Positions 10,282 to 22,489 of a stretch of DNA of 64,000 nucleotides are shown one piece after another (position 1 is the stretch's first letter; every line of letters begins with the position of its first letter). This DNA is from Craterostigma plantagineum (taxonomy: Eukaryota; Streptophyta; Magnoliopsida; Lamiales; Linderniaceae): positions 11,595,501 to 11,659,500 of the forward strand of contig JAPQWV010000017.1 in NCBI GenBank assembly GCA_027422505.1. Reading direction: 5' to 3'. Made by a program: the position numbers and the translations under genes. Under the pieces are notes generated by a model, which did no database searches, was not told the origin of the DNA, and was given only the letters and a program-made list of their open reading frames with translations.

Positions 10282-11837
10282 AAACGTGGATCGATCTGCA
10301 TAGATTTGAATCCAGTTTCGTTCGATTCCGAGAAAGATCAAAGGTGTTTTGGGCAAAATCACTTTCGAGCATTTTGAGCTCGTTATGGGGTTATAATACT
10401 TCGTTTTTGTGTTTAAAACCTTTCCCCAGATCGATTCTATGCCTAAAATGTTTTTAGAACACTTTTGGATCAGTTTTAATGAGTTTTGAGCAAGATCGAA
10501 GCAAAAATTCCTCAGAAAAAGTCATCTCGGCCTCTCTCTGTTTTTTGTCGATTTGATACGCGTTTTGTTGTTTTTAGCTCACAAATCGGTCGAATATGTG
10601 TTTAGGGAAGAATTGCTGAAGTTTTGGTTCAAGTTTGAGTGATTTTGGTTGAGTTTGAGTGAAAACGGACGATTTTCTGGTAAAACTCGCGACAAGCAAA
10701 TTGAACAGTAACTTAGTGTTCTTGGCCGCGAAATTTCTTGCTGTGTCGTTCAAGTCCGCGAAATTTTCATATTCGAGAACTTTCATTCTGAGAATCTTTC
10801 TAAAATCGCGAAAATTTCACTTTCAGTCCATTTTTCTCAACTGCCTAGCTTGTCCAAATCCGAGAAACTTTTATATCCGAGAAATTTCATTCCAAGAATC
10901 TTTCTAAAACCGCGAAAATTTCTCTGTTTCACCTCACTGTCACTTCTTTTTTTTCTCAACTGCTTACTCTTCAAAATTCGAGAAACTTTATATGCGAGAA
11001 ATTTCATTCCGACAATTTATCTAAATCGCGAAAATACCACTGTGTCACTTCATCTTTTCTCAACTGCTCACTTTCAAAATCTGAGAAATTCTATACCCGA
11101 GAAAGTCTATTCCTAGAACTTATCTAAGTAGAGAAATTTCTTAAAAACCGAGAAAGTTTGCAAATCCGCATAAATTCTTTGAAACTGAGAAAGTTTGTCA
11201 AATCCAAGAAATTTTCAGCCGAGAAAGTTTATTTCCTCCGAGAAAATTTTTCAAAACCACGATTTTTCAAATCCGAGAAACTTTCTCGATGCGAAATTTC
11301 TTGCGAAGTTTTAAAATCCTCAACTGAGAAGCCTTCTCACCTGACAAGTTTTAAAATCCGAGAAAATAATTTTCAACAGAGAATTTGTTTTTCCTTTTTC
11401 TGTCCGAGAATCTTTCATTAACTCACACGAACACGAAAATTTCTCAACCAAAATTTCTTGGGTACTTTATCTTGTAATCACGAACATCTTCTCAATCCGC
11501 AATTTTTTTTCTCGTGTTAAATTCTTTCTCGTGTTGAAATTTTTCCTCAAACTCATTCAAGTCTTGATCCCTTACACTTTAATCCTATCCCCCTAGACCA
11601 CTTTTGACAAAATTTACTCCTCAAATCTCGTTTTTAAATTTCTAGAACTTCTCCGAACTTCAAGATATATTTTCCCTTCATACGTTTCGACCATCACACA
11701 CGTTCACTTAGTTCTAAGAAATTCTTTAAAAGATTTTTCTCAAACTCTACTCGTTAAAATCATATTTCTCATCTCGTTCGTTACTAACCCTTTTATCTAT
11801 ACAAGATCAAAACCACGGACGATTCGACTGCACCAAC
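10282..11837 (+). repeat. leader of element A with CCGAGAAA word array
   Basis: 1.55 kb without a convincing gene. From about 10740 to 11560 it carries many copies of a GAGAAA word (13 or so, typically CCGAGAAA followed by TTT, CTTT or GTTT) interleaved with complementary TTTCTCG/TTTCTC words. The two strands of the word can pair with each other, so local stems are possible. The array stops before the gag ATG at 11838. Confidence 0.7.
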
Positions 11838-13508
11838 ATGTCTGCCACAAATGACATCTCAACAGTGGGCTCCGACACCAGACCCCCGATGCTGCGACAA
11901 GGCGATTACAGCATATGGACAAACAGGTTCCTCACGTTCATCAGGAACAAAGGCGCACCACTCTCTCAATACCTACTGGACTCCATCTTCAACGGTCCAG
12001 CACAGTTCTGGACAATCATCCCTGCTCAACCAAATGCAAACCCTCCCATGGATGAACGCCGCACTTCAAGAGGCCCCATTAATGAGGATGAAGAGGCTCG
12101 TCTACAGGCCGATGAGACTTCCAAAGGATACCTCTTCTAGGCTATGGGCAACGAAGTCTATGCTCACATCGAGTGCTGCACAACTGCTAAGGAAATATGG
12201 GATGAACTCATGGAAATTATGGCAGGCACAACTGAGAGTGCTCAGGGAAGGAAATCAGCATGTCTCTCGCAGTATGAACTCTTCCAGGCCTATGAAGGAG
12301 AGGAGCTGCGTGACACATACCTCCGATACTTGAAGGTCATCAATGAACTCAAGAAAGCCAAGATCTCAAGGGACAAATTCGATATCAACAACCACTTCCT
12401 TGGTAGCCTCAAACCACATTGGGGCAATGCAATCGTGATGATGATTCAGAGTAAGGACCTCTCTAACACCTCCATCCATGCTCTCTACGACAGTCTGTCT
12501 GCCTATGCTCCTTAAGTGCAACCTCAGTCCACCAACACTCGAGTCGACCCACTGGCTCTCCTCTCGAACAAGACTACCGAACGATCTTCCGCGTCTAAGA
12601 CCAAACAGAACAAAGGGACGCTACCAGCTTTAGTATCTGACACCTCTTAAGGATCCGAAGCTGATACAGAATCTGATGAAGATGTTCGTGATCTAGGCAA
12701 GCAACTGGCAATGCTCACAAAGATGGTCTCAAAGAAGATCGGGAAAAAATCCTCATCCTCCTCCAATCACCAAAGAACCTTTAGCAAGACCACTCCCACG
12801 GAGGAATCTAAGCCCATAAAGAAAGAGGAGGATTCCGCACCTCAAAAGTCTGTGAAGTGCTTTCGGTGTGGAAAGTCAGGCCACTTTGCCAAGGAATGCG
12901 ATTCCCCGCGCGTGAAGGACTCTGGCTACTATGACCGTAAGGCCAGAATGACCCGCAAAATGGAAAGTGGGAAAGTTCTACTCACCGAAGAAGCTGAATG
13001 GGTGAACGATACTTCAGAAGACGAGGAGCCTAAGGATCAAGATTGCTGCATGGCAAGGCTGGTCGAACATGACGAGGACGAGGAGATGGTTAACACCGGT
13101 GAGAATACAGCTAAGAACAAAGAACAAAGAACGTGCCCGGAGAGTTCCGAAGTCAAGAATCCCAAAGAGACTAACAAATGTTTTAATTGTGGCAAAGCAG
13201 GTCACTTCGCCAGAGAGTGCACTCTCCCGAAGAAAAGAGATGCAAACTACTACTCCAAGAAACTTCAATTGACAAAACAAAAGGAAGCTGGAGTAGCTCT
13301 CATGGCCGAACAGGACCAATGGCTCGAGGACACGTCGAGCTCCGAAGAAGAAAACTTAGCCCTCATGGCCCGTCTCGACAACGAATTGGATGCCGAAACA
13401 TCCACTCGTACGGACGACGACAATGCATCCACGTCTTCAAATGAGGTAGGCACTCCTTCCACATTATTGACCATGTTAGAATCATATCAAAGCAATATGC
13501 TAACATGA
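11838..13508 (+). pseudogene. gag: copia gag of element A with two CCHC knuckles and three stops
   Basis: Start MSATNDISTVGSDTRPPML, then WTNRFLTFIRNKG, GPAQFWTIIPAQP, AKEIWDELMEIMAGT and LRYLKVINELKKAKIS: a UBN2-type copia capsid. The frame is kept for the full 1.67 kb but holds stops at 12138 (TAG), 12513 (TAA) and 12648 (TAA). A first knuckle CFRCGKSGHFAKEC (12858-12899) is followed by an acidic linker and a second knuckle CFNCGKAGHFAREC (13179-13220). Sequence after about 13113 matches element C, which has only the second knuckle. Two knuckles in this arrangement point to a recombination join rather than a normal gag. The usual role is RNA packaging. Confidence 0.85.
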
Positions 13509-15253
13509 AACGTGAGCAGAAAAGTATAAAGGAAGTAGAGAACGAACTTGAGAGAGCTCAGGAGAAGATAGATAGTCTCGAACAAGAACTTAGGAGCTCT
13601 AGTGGAAAAAAATAGATGAACTTACCAAGAGCCTCCAGTCTAGAGAGACTAGTCAACCTCAACTAGGACAACAGAGAGAAAAGATTAAGGAATTAGAAGA
13701 TAGGCTAGCAAATAATTACAATTGCTTGGTTAGAAATCTCAACGAGAAAGCCATTTTAAATTGTAGGATAACCGAAGCTACCTCTAAGATCACTAACTTA
13801 GAAGCTCAAATAGAAACATCGAATGCTAAGATTAGTTCGCTTAGTAAGGATTTCGATGCCTGTCAAGCCGCGAAACTAACCGTGGAAAATAATTATGCTC
13901 TCCTAGGTGAGGAACGCAAGAAACTATATGCCAAAGTAAAGAAATTAGAAGATATAGTTACGCGTAGGGGGACAGTCCGAACAGACGATATTTTTGAACA
14001 AGCCCAAGGATATAGAGTTCTATAATCCTATAGAAGGCATAGGTTTCGCTAACCCGTGTGTTTTACAAAAGAAATAAATATATGATGTTAAACACATGCG
14101 CTTAGGAATAACCTCTCTTAGAAATTTTACTGAATCGTCTTATGCAAATACTTTCGATTCGTCCATTAGACAAGGTCCACATGGTCCAGAAATCCCCTTT
14201 GACTACAAAGAACTAAATGAAAGGGACAAGAATAGGAAAGAAACTCTAACACCTGTCTGCAATTTAGTTCAAATTCTACCTCCTGATTCTCAAACACACC
14301 ATGAGGAAGTTAAAGCCATTAATTATAAAAATTATCTCTACAAACCTCCTATCACAAAACAGATAGAGGAGTCACATGCTAAGTTAGAAAAAGAACGAGA
14401 GAATTTCGAAGCTGAAAAGAAAAAATTCTTTAAGGAGATGGAAAATCTCAAGGCTTTCTCGTCCTCCCAAGCTACATCTCACGCTATTACAAAAAGCGTG
14501 AAAAATGAAAAATCGCCTTTGAAAAATAAATATTGTAATAATAATTTTGTTGAAAGTGCTATGACTAATTTCACTTTACCTACGTCTACAGGGAGCGTAG
14601 CGTCAACACTAAAAACAAAGGCGAGAGTGTCTAGCACTAAGATAAAGAAGGAGCCATTAGATTAAAATGTTTTTGAGCATGCTAATCCTTCTGTTACAAT
14701 AAAAGACACTCGTAGAAATAAAAGAGCTATTTCCACTTGTAAGATAATTGCTTCTACTTATTCACTTCAGCCGATCACCTTTAGAAGCACCAACTTCGAA
14801 ATAGGCTCTACGTCAAAAAATAATAATTCTGAAACAAATGCCACAAGAAAGACACGTAGGAAACAAGATCCAGCCATAAAGAAAGCTTATGGTGCTATTC
14901 ATGAATGTGCTCACCTAAGGTATCCCGTAGAAATTAAATCCCCCAAGCACCTTAGGAGATTATCACAAGAAAAGATCTTTTCCTCAGTCAAACCCTCCAA
15001 AGCATTTGTACGTGCTGAAATTAACCTTCCCTGTAAGGTTCAACCCAAATGGGTTCCTAAATCTCCGCTTAGGACGACAAAAGCCAAAAGGGCCAAATCT
15101 CCTATAGAGGCAAAACCCAAACCCACTTTTTCAAAAGTGCAATGGGTTATTAAGACTCTTCCAAAAGTAGATTTAGGAGTCATATCTGAACCCAAAATTA
15201 AATCTGCTAATCCGAGAGGACCCATGTTTAAGTGGGTACCTAAAGCTCTCTAA
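13509..15253 (+). pseudogene. SIRE-type gag extension: coiled coil and basic linker
   Basis: The region between the knuckle and protease is typical of SIRE-type elements. 13509-14025 reads, in shifting frames, as a heptad-rich coiled coil (NLNEKAILNCRITEATSKI, NLEAQIETSNAKISSLSKD). 14096-14665 continues with GITSLRNFTESSYANTFDS and a Glu/Lys coiled coil EKERENFEAEKKKFFKEME. 14941-15253 is strongly basic and ends with three related units, QPKWVPKSPL, VQWVIKTLP and FKWVPKAL, the last followed by TAA at 15251. Role in the family is not established, probably particle assembly. Several frameshifts; the same segment in element C is at 59840-61590. Confidence 0.7.
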
Positions 15254-15857
15254 ATTGTTTATGTAGATCCATCATGTGTGGTACCTCGACTCTGGTTGCT
15301 CCACACACATGACTGGTAGTCAAGAGCTGCTGAGCAACTACAAAGACCGACCAAACGGAAAAGTCAGATTTGAGAACAACGATTCGGCCCCGATACTAGG
15401 GCTTGGGGATATCAGTCTGAAGAATCTGACCATCAAAGATGTCTCGTACGTCGAAGGCCTCCGCCATAACTTGTTCAGCATAGGCCAATTCTGTGACAAA
15501 GGCTTCCAGGTGGTCTTCCATGCTGACCGGTGCAGAATTTTGGATAGTCAGGACACAGAACTCCTTCAAGGACTTCGGAGATCCAATCTTTACACGATCA
15601 ACCTGACGTCTGTGCGGCCCTCGACAGTTGTATGCCTCATTTCTCAGGATGATTTACAGAGGAACAGCTTATGGCATCAACGACTGTCTCATCTGAATAT
15701 GAAAGCTCTCCAACGTCTTTCTACGAAAAAGTTGGTTCACTGTCTTCCAACTATACAACTACAAAGGGAGCATCACTGTTCGGCATGTCAATTAGGACAA
15801 ATGAAGCGAGCATCTCATCACGTCAAGCAAATTGCGTCTCTCGACCATTGGAACTAA
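15254..15857 (+). pseudogene. copia protease and pre-integrase (HHCC) region
   Basis: WYLDSGCSTHMTG holds the aspartic protease motif DSG. GLGDISLKNLTIKDVSYVEGLRHNLFSIGQFCDKGF follows, in the usual order. The pre-integrase zinc-binding part has LWHQRLSHLNMKALQ and CSACQLGQMKRASH, giving the H-H-C-C set. The open stretch runs 15276-15857 and then shifts frame into the integrase core. It matches 61593-62143 in element C closely. Confidence 0.88.
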
Positions 15858-16911
15858 TTCACATGGATCTCTGTGGTCCGATGCAGACTCAGAGTATCAA
15901 TGGAAGAAAGTATGTCCTAGTGATTGTGGATGACTATTCTCGCTACAAGTGGACTAAGTTCCTCCGAACGAAAGATGGGACTGGTGACTTGATCATCAAT
16001 TTTGTGAGCACAACTTAAAATCTGCTGCAACAGACTATTCAAGTCGTTCGAACAGACAACGGCACTGAGTTCAAGAACAATCACCTCAGTGAGTTTTATC
16101 AGAAACTTGGAATAAGTCAACAATTTTCAGCCGCCAAAACACCTCAACAAAACGGGGTCGTTGAAAGGAAAAATCGAACACTAGTGGAAGCCGCTCGTAC
16201 AATGCTGATCCAATCGGGACTTCCACACTTTCTATGGGCTGAAGCAGTCAATACCGCTTGTTTTACTCAAAACAAGACGGTGTTCACAAACAGTTCAACA
16301 AGACTCCGTATGAGATTGTGAACAATAGAGTGCCCAACATCTCTTTCCTTAAAGTCTTCGGGTGTGTGGCGAACGACCGAGAGCAACGTGCAAAGTTCGA
16401 CACTAAAGCATTCGAAGCCACATTTGTCGGGTACTTTTCGACATCAAAAGCATACCGAGTATACATCAAGTCCAACCGAACTATTAAGGAAAGCTATAAT
16501 GTCACTTTCCACGAAGTGGCAGAAATGGCTTCTGGCCAATTCAGTCCAGGACCCGTGCCTAACCCGTTGGCTTCTGAAGACAACATTTCAGAACCCGTAA
16601 TCACTGGTGTGTTGGCACAAAACCAACAGAAGATGGCAACAACTTTAGGATCAGTGTCAAACGAAGCAATGAGACTTGCAATAGACGACTTGGATTCTCT
16701 CTTCGAACCGGTATATCAGTCATACACGCCTGATTATCAACCGAACGAGACCGACATACCAAGTTCATCTCACACCTCTACCCCACCCGATTCAGAATTG
16801 CCACGAACACCGAAGAACCTACAGTGGTCATCGAGGAAGTATCATCTGAGACGATCAATCCAAGTGCAGTATTGGAACTTCCTCAGACAAATGATCAATC
16901 TGAGACTATAG
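15830..16911 (+). pseudogene. int: copia integrase core, broken
   Basis: Catalytic residues are visible: HMDLCGPM (Asp, near 15862), RTDNGTEF (Asp, near 16050) and QNGVVERKNRTLVEAARTM (Glu, near 16160). A stop at 16016-16018 replaces the expected Gln codon, and a frameshift follows near 16258. Downstream come TPYEIVNNRVPNISFLKVFGC and FVGYFSTSKAYRVYIK, the usual copia integrase C-terminal motifs, then a Pro/Ser-rich linker. It would catalyse cDNA insertion into the chromosome. Element C has lost precisely the part between MDLC and FVGY. Confidence 0.87.
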
Positions 16912-17697
16912 GCAATCTAGATCCACAGATGGCTGACGCATCGACTTCAGCCTTGCCTCATGAGCGCAAGACGAGAGGCCACTCGGTTGATCAGATAATT
17001 GACGATCCATCGGTTGGTGTGAGGACACGTCGTCAACACAGTCTTTTCTTGCTTCCTGAGCCAAAACGAGCCTACCAAAGTAGCAGACGCACTTCGAGAC
17101 CCGAATTGGACAATTGCAATGCAAGAGGATCAATCAATTCGAACGTCTTCAAGTGTGGACCTTGGTACCCCGTCCACATGGGAAAACAGTGGTCGGAACT
17201 AAATGGGTTTTCAAGAATAAGAAAAATAAAGATGGTGAAGTGATCCGGAACAAAGCAAGGCTAGTTGCTAAGGGATACAATCAATAGGAAGGCATCGACT
17301 ACGACGAGACTTATGCTCCTGTTGCCCGTATCGAAGCTATCCGTCTCCTGCTGGCTTATGCGGCTCACAAAGACTTCAAAGTCTATAGATGGATGTTAAA
17401 ACCGCCTTTCTCAACGGCGTGTTAAAAGAAGAAGTCTACGTCGCTCAGCCGGAAGGTTTCGTTGATCAAGAACATCCCGATCATGTCTATCGCTTGGACA
17501 AAGCTCTCTATGGACTAAAACAAGCCCCTCGTGCTTGGTACGATGTCCCGAGTGATTTCCTCGTGAAGTCTGGATTCATACGAGGAACGATAGACACAAC
17601 CCTCTTCATTAAATGGCATGACAAAGATCTGATGGTCGTCCAAGTATACGTCGACGACATCATCTTCGGATCAACAAATCCTCGGCTCTGCAAGAAG
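16912..17697 (+). pseudogene. copia reverse transcriptase, N-terminal part, split by solo LTR
   Basis: [20 protein letters not shown], a stop (TAG at 17285-17287, where element C has CAG), then [48 protein letters not shown] and the catalytic [11 protein letters not shown] near 17650. Frameshifts occur near 17120 and 17390. The coding region stops at LCKKF because a solo LTR of another copia family starts at 17703; it resumes at 19394 with the repeated TTTGG target bases and DLMKSKFE. Confidence 0.88.
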
Positions 17698-17702
17698 TTT
17701 GG

Positions 17703-19393
17703 TGTTGACCTTTTTGGTCCGTATATGTTAGAGAGTTTTGATGAACGATGTAACTGTAATGACATTAGGTCTATAAAATAAGCAATTCGATTTGGGACAA
17801 ATAAAATGTCTAAGTTCATGATAATATTCAACCATGCATTGTTTATGAGCTATAAAATCGATTAAGTGTTGAATATTTGAATTGCGTGTGATTCTGTGAT
17901 GATTTGATGGAACTAGATGATCGCATGTTATAGACAGTCCATGACATAGGATATATCGTACTGTGCTATATATGGAAATAATGCATGAGATATCCTACTG
18001 AGCTATATATGGAAAATATGCTGTTTATATATGGAAAGTGATATATCCGTTGATACTAGTTTATTCCTGGACGAAAATCACTTATGCGATTCTTTGCATG
18101 ATTTACACTGAATTTAATGTGCTTAAATTGATATCTTTCCTTGTGTTGATTGGAATATTATATTTAGGAAAGATGTGATTTGATTGATTTTTTGGATAAG
18201 GTGTTATATGATATAAACGGATGTGATCTCTGAAATAAGGAAAGGTTGACCATGATTGATAAATCGTATTAAGTATTCTCTGATCTGATTTGTGTGCTAA
18301 ACATGGTAATTATACTATGAATCATACATGAAAACGTGCTGATGTGATGCTATCTTATGTGTTATACTTGGAAAGTAAATCTGGATTGATTCGTTACTAG
18401 AAACTGACAGCAGGGAATCAATCACTTATGGAAAGTCCTGAAATGGAAAATATATGCGAAATGGTTGAATGAGCTTGAGAACGAAATTGAGTCTTGATAT
18501 GGAAAATAATTATGCTTTAAATGTGCTATATGACCGTTGTGATGAGTTATTAAGAGCATGTTTTATATGGTATGATTGAATCGAAAGCTACATGGAAACT
18601 ATGCTTGATTTGGTGATTATTGCTTGATATAACTTTCCATGTGAAGTGATATTTGAAAAGGATTATATATGAGCTGCACTTGAGACCTTCGAGTAACTAA
18701 GAATTTGCGAATATAAGTCTACGAGAGATTCTTGAGCAGAAACATACTGAGAGATTCCTGAGTTCCCAGTTGTGATAGCTTTCTGCCTACCTGAGCGTTA
18801 ACCGGCATATCCATCACTGATCGAGTGATTCATCCGATATTACATCATAACCTGCCACATATTCTGTCTACGGACGTGTTGTCTTCGGACGTGAGCAATA
18901 CCAAGGAGGCAAGGTCAACGTTTACGCACACGTGAAGGGAAGGACAAGTCCGGGGGCCCTTCGGTAGCGAGCTGTGTCTGTCGGGATCAAGGAGATTCCG
19001 AGGAACGAAACTCGGCGTGTGGTAACCTAGTTGTAGCTAGTGTTTGACTTGTTTCGGTTGTGTATTGGGCTAACCAATCAGTTTTGTATCCAGCTACGGT
19101 GCATTATAGTGATTGGTTAAACTCTTGGGAAGCAAATCCCAAGGAGAGGAGTAAACTCCAGTTGGAGATATAACCTCTATAAAAATCCTGTCTCTCATTT
19201 ACGTTTCAGTTATTTCGTTATCACTGTGAGACAGACCCGACGCACATCCGACGTTACTAGGATATATCAGGCATACTAGTCACAAATATCAGTAGGCATA
19301 CCTAAGTCACCATACTTAGCATTTGTGAAAAGAAGCATAAAATTTTATAAGCCTAATTCACCCCCCCCCCTCTTAGGCACATTTATATCTTCA
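17703..19393 (+). mobile_element. solo LTR of a copia element (1691 bp) inside RT
   Basis: Starts TGTTGACCTTTTTGG and ends ...TATATCTTCA. It is flanked by perfect 5-bp direct repeats TTTGG (17698-17702 and 19394-19398). Element C carries the undisrupted site (AAGAAGTTTGGAGATCTC, 63411 on), which fixes both edges. The inside has many near-repeats of a TATATGGAAA word at 17940-18050 and a run of ten or so C at about 19364-19373. The end (GCCTAATTCACCCC...TATCTTCA) matches the LTR remnant at 50948-51325, so both belong to one family. No ORF of note. A solo LTR arises by recombination between the two LTRs of a full element. Confidence 0.95.
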
Positions 19394-20286
19394 TTTGGAG
19401 ATCTCATGAAGAGCAAATTCGAGAAGAGTCACATGGGAGAGATGCAGTTTTTCCTAGGACTCCAAGTCAGGCAGCTCGATGATGGAATTTTCATCAGTCA
19501 GACAAAATACATCAAGGATACTCTGAAGATATTTCATCAAGACCAGAGCAAGCCTCTCAGCACTCCTATGTCACCAAGCTGCAAGTTGGATGCCGATCCC
19601 GCTGGCAAGTCGATCGACATCACACTGTATCGCAGTATCATTGGATCTCTTCTCTACCTTACTTCGAGCCGGCTGGACATCATGTTTTCCACATGCTTGT
19701 GTGCCCGTTTTCAAGCCGATCCCAAAGAATCCCATATGCTCGCAGTCAAAAGAATTTTACGCTACCTTAAGGGCACCTCTACGCTTGGCTTATGGTATCC
19801 AAAGGGTACGAATTTTAAACTCATCGGCTACACTGACGCTGACTATGCAGGTTTCCGAATGGACAGGAAAAGCACGTCCGGTGGCGCTCAATTTTTAGGC
19901 GAAAAGCTGGTTTGCTGGTCATCCAAAAAGCAGAACTGCGTGTCAACTTCGACGGCCGAAGCAGAATACGTAGATGCCGCCAGCTGTTGCTCACAGATGC
20001 TGTGGATGCGGACACAGCTTCACGACTATGGATACAATCTGAATAATATACCCATATATATTGATAGCAGAGTGCAATCGCCATTACTTGCAATCCTGTT
20101 CATCATTCACGCACAAAACACATAGACATTAGATATCATTTCATCAAAGATCACGTAGAAAAAGGCACGATAGAGATGTACTTTGTGAACACGGAGTTTC
20201 AACTAGCCGACATTTTCACCAAGGCATTGCATGAGAAACGATTTCAATTCCTTGTCGAAAAATTAGGCATGTTGAATCTTCCGTAA
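19394..20286 (+). pseudogene. copia RT C-terminal part and RNase H
   Basis: Continues RT after the solo LTR: DLMKSKFEKSHMGEMQFFLG, ISQTKYIKDTLKIF, LYRSIIGSLLYLTSSR, then RNase H with GYTDADYAGFRMDRKSTSGG, VCWSSKKQNCVSTSTAEAEY (metal-binding Asp and Glu visible). A frameshift near 20060 precedes the last part, HIDIRYHFIKDHVEKG and LADIFTKALHEKRFQFL, ending GMLNLP and TAA at 20284-20286. This is the normal C-terminus of SIRE-type pol. Function: cDNA synthesis and removal of the RNA strand. Confidence 0.9.
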
Positions 20287-20997
20287 TATGTGCATTACCT
20301 GATCTTCTGTGCTATCACGTGCTCTATTCTTTGTGTTTTCTATGCTTATTTGTTCCTATCTTCCGTGATAAAAATAATTAAAAATATAATAATAAATATA
20401 TTTCTATATATAATATAAAGGGGTATGACGAAATCCTTTAGGATGCTTTGATCTAAAGTCACTTAGAATTTTACCCCGACATGCGATTGATTTAATTGCT
20501 TAATTTTGTCAGTCTAAGTCGCATTCTTGTGTCTAAAGGTCATTAGGTTACTCCACTAGACACAAAGCCACTATAAATGTGAGGATTCAAGCCTTGTTCT
20601 ATTCTTCTTTCTTTGGATCTATTTCTCGAGTGAGTCACACATCAATTGCTTGTCTTAACTAGTGATACTTGGCTTCATACTCATCTTGCGTTAGATCGTT
20701 AGGAAAATGATAAGGGTGTTTAGGATATTCCTCATTCGGCCTTATATGAATTTCCCCACATTAGCCCTTAGTCATCCACTTTTAGCATTCTCCGACGTCC
20801 TTTTCTTTATTTAAACCCATTCCCAGCCCTCAACCGAACTTTATACTCTTCGAACGGTTGTTCAAATGAGAAAAGGAGGGGGAGATACGAAAGAAAAAGT
20901 ACGATGATGACAAAAGAAGGCATTGCTCAACGCGCAACAAACAGACCAAAGGAACCGGCCTTCCGACTACCTTGTAGAAAGTGGCATGGATTCTGCT

Positions 20998-21250
20998 GTG
21001 AACTTCTCCAACGATAATCTCGTACGCTCGTCAGAACGGCTGGAAGAGGAGCACCACGAAGTGAACTTCTCCAACGATAATCCGGTCTTAATCGGGAAAC
21101 GAGAAGAGGAGTGCAGCCTCGGGTACGAATTCCATAACCGAGAACTTCTCCAAATTGATAATCTCTGAAACCTCAATAGGGATTAAGAGAAGATGAGCTC
21201 AGTATCGGCCCGAGAACCAACAAGAAGAACTTCGCCTACAATAATCTCCT
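20998..21250 (+). repeat. short direct repeats GAACTTCTCCAACGATAAT
   Basis: Two near-identical copies (about 21000 and 21063), a shortened copy (about 21142) and a diverged one (about 21218, AACTTCGCCTACAATAATCTC), about 60-80 bp apart. In one frame the unit reads NFSNDN. Origin unknown. Confidence 0.7.
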
Positions 21251-21758
21251 AGAGCCTCATGGAGAAGCGGAACTTCAGCTTGCGCATAACATAAAAAAAA
21301 AAGGGATAGTTCTTAAAGGAAAAAGAGGGAGAAAAGATTGAAAAGAAGAAAGACGCCGAAAAAAAAGGGAGACGGACGTAGGATTGGAAGGCAGTGAAGA
21401 GATAAGTTCATTTTCCTTTAAATTCCTTCCGTTCTAAGTCCTAGCCTAATTATAACCCTTACAACCCTTTGATTCCACATAGACGGTGTCTCGCTTAGGT
21501 GAAATGATTAAAAATGCCTCGATCACAGGTAAATTGACTTAAAATTGCTTGTGTTGACTTGAGTGATAAAAATATAAAAATCCCAAGATAGCTAATTGAG
21601 AGCAAGAGCGAACCTGGTGAGAGTTGTCGAGATGGACCAGTCTATGAACTTAGGACTTTAGTTTGACGACATGACTTGACGGCATTTTCTTCTTTCAAAT
21701 GTCTCGAAAATTTTAGGCGTGACGATTGATCGAAAACCCCATATTTAAAAAAATAAAA

Positions 21759-21790
21759 TATATATATGTATATATATATATATATATATA
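21759..21790 (+). repeat. (TA)n microsatellite
   Basis: A TA dinucleotide run interrupted by one TG, inside the spacer of element A. Confidence 0.9.
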
Positions 21791-22489
21791 CTTAGAAATA
21801 AATAATAAATAAAAAATTCGCACATTTTGACATGAAATATTATGTTTCATATGCGTTGAATTGAATAAATGCGAATTTCTTTAGTGTATCGCACATTCTA
21901 AATGCAATTTTAGATTGCATTGGTACTGAATTGTTTAAATGCGATAAATTTTTCACTGCTTCTACCCTCACACAATATTTTTAAAAGTACATGTTTTCGG
22001 GGACCATGTACACATGTTCACTTGGTAAATTTGTGTGCTCGTGACTTGAATTGATTTCATATGCTTGCATAATTAATCAATTCGTGCGCATCATTTGAGG
22101 GGGAGCAAGTATAGGACTTGCAGATTAGCTCCAAATATTTTTGACGTTTTTCTTTGAGTATTTCAGATCTTTCAAAATTAAGGAGCAAGACGTCTACACT
22201 ACAAAGAAAGGAGCAGACCAAATATTTCAAAGATAAAATTGCCAAAAATAATTGTTGATTAACTCCATCATTACTAACGCTTATCTCTGAGTGGTACAGA
22301 TTTTTAAATTTCTGCCAGGGAGCTGGACGTTACTAGACGGAAAATACAGGGAGTTAATTGCATTTATTTTAATTACTAAGGGGGAGACTTACAAAAGGTT
22401 TTATTTTGAAATAGGGGTCAATCTGAAAAAGTTTAGAAGTACTTACTATCGAGAAACTAGTAGAAGACCTAATTCGCGATCATAAGTTT

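Larger units (their letters stand above)
20287..22110 (+). other. noncoding spacer downstream of pol in element A
   Basis: 1.8 kb between the pol stop and a purine tract (TTTGAGGGGGAGC, about 22096-22107). It is AT-rich with an (TA) run and a short repeated segment (20998-21250). A second, diverged copy of the end of this spacer is found at 28152-28310, with the same GGGGACCATGTA and TTTGAGGGGGAG words, so this part belongs to the family structure. I see no convincing gene; the largest frame (20923-21168) is produced by the repeats. Confidence 0.6.

Noticed and set aside
22096..22107. Polypurine tract marking an LTR boundary in element A (TTTGAGGGGGAG)
   Set aside because: No TG...CA LTR follows it and the same tract at about 28295 also lacks one; kept only as a family feature of the spacer, perhaps an internal tract.
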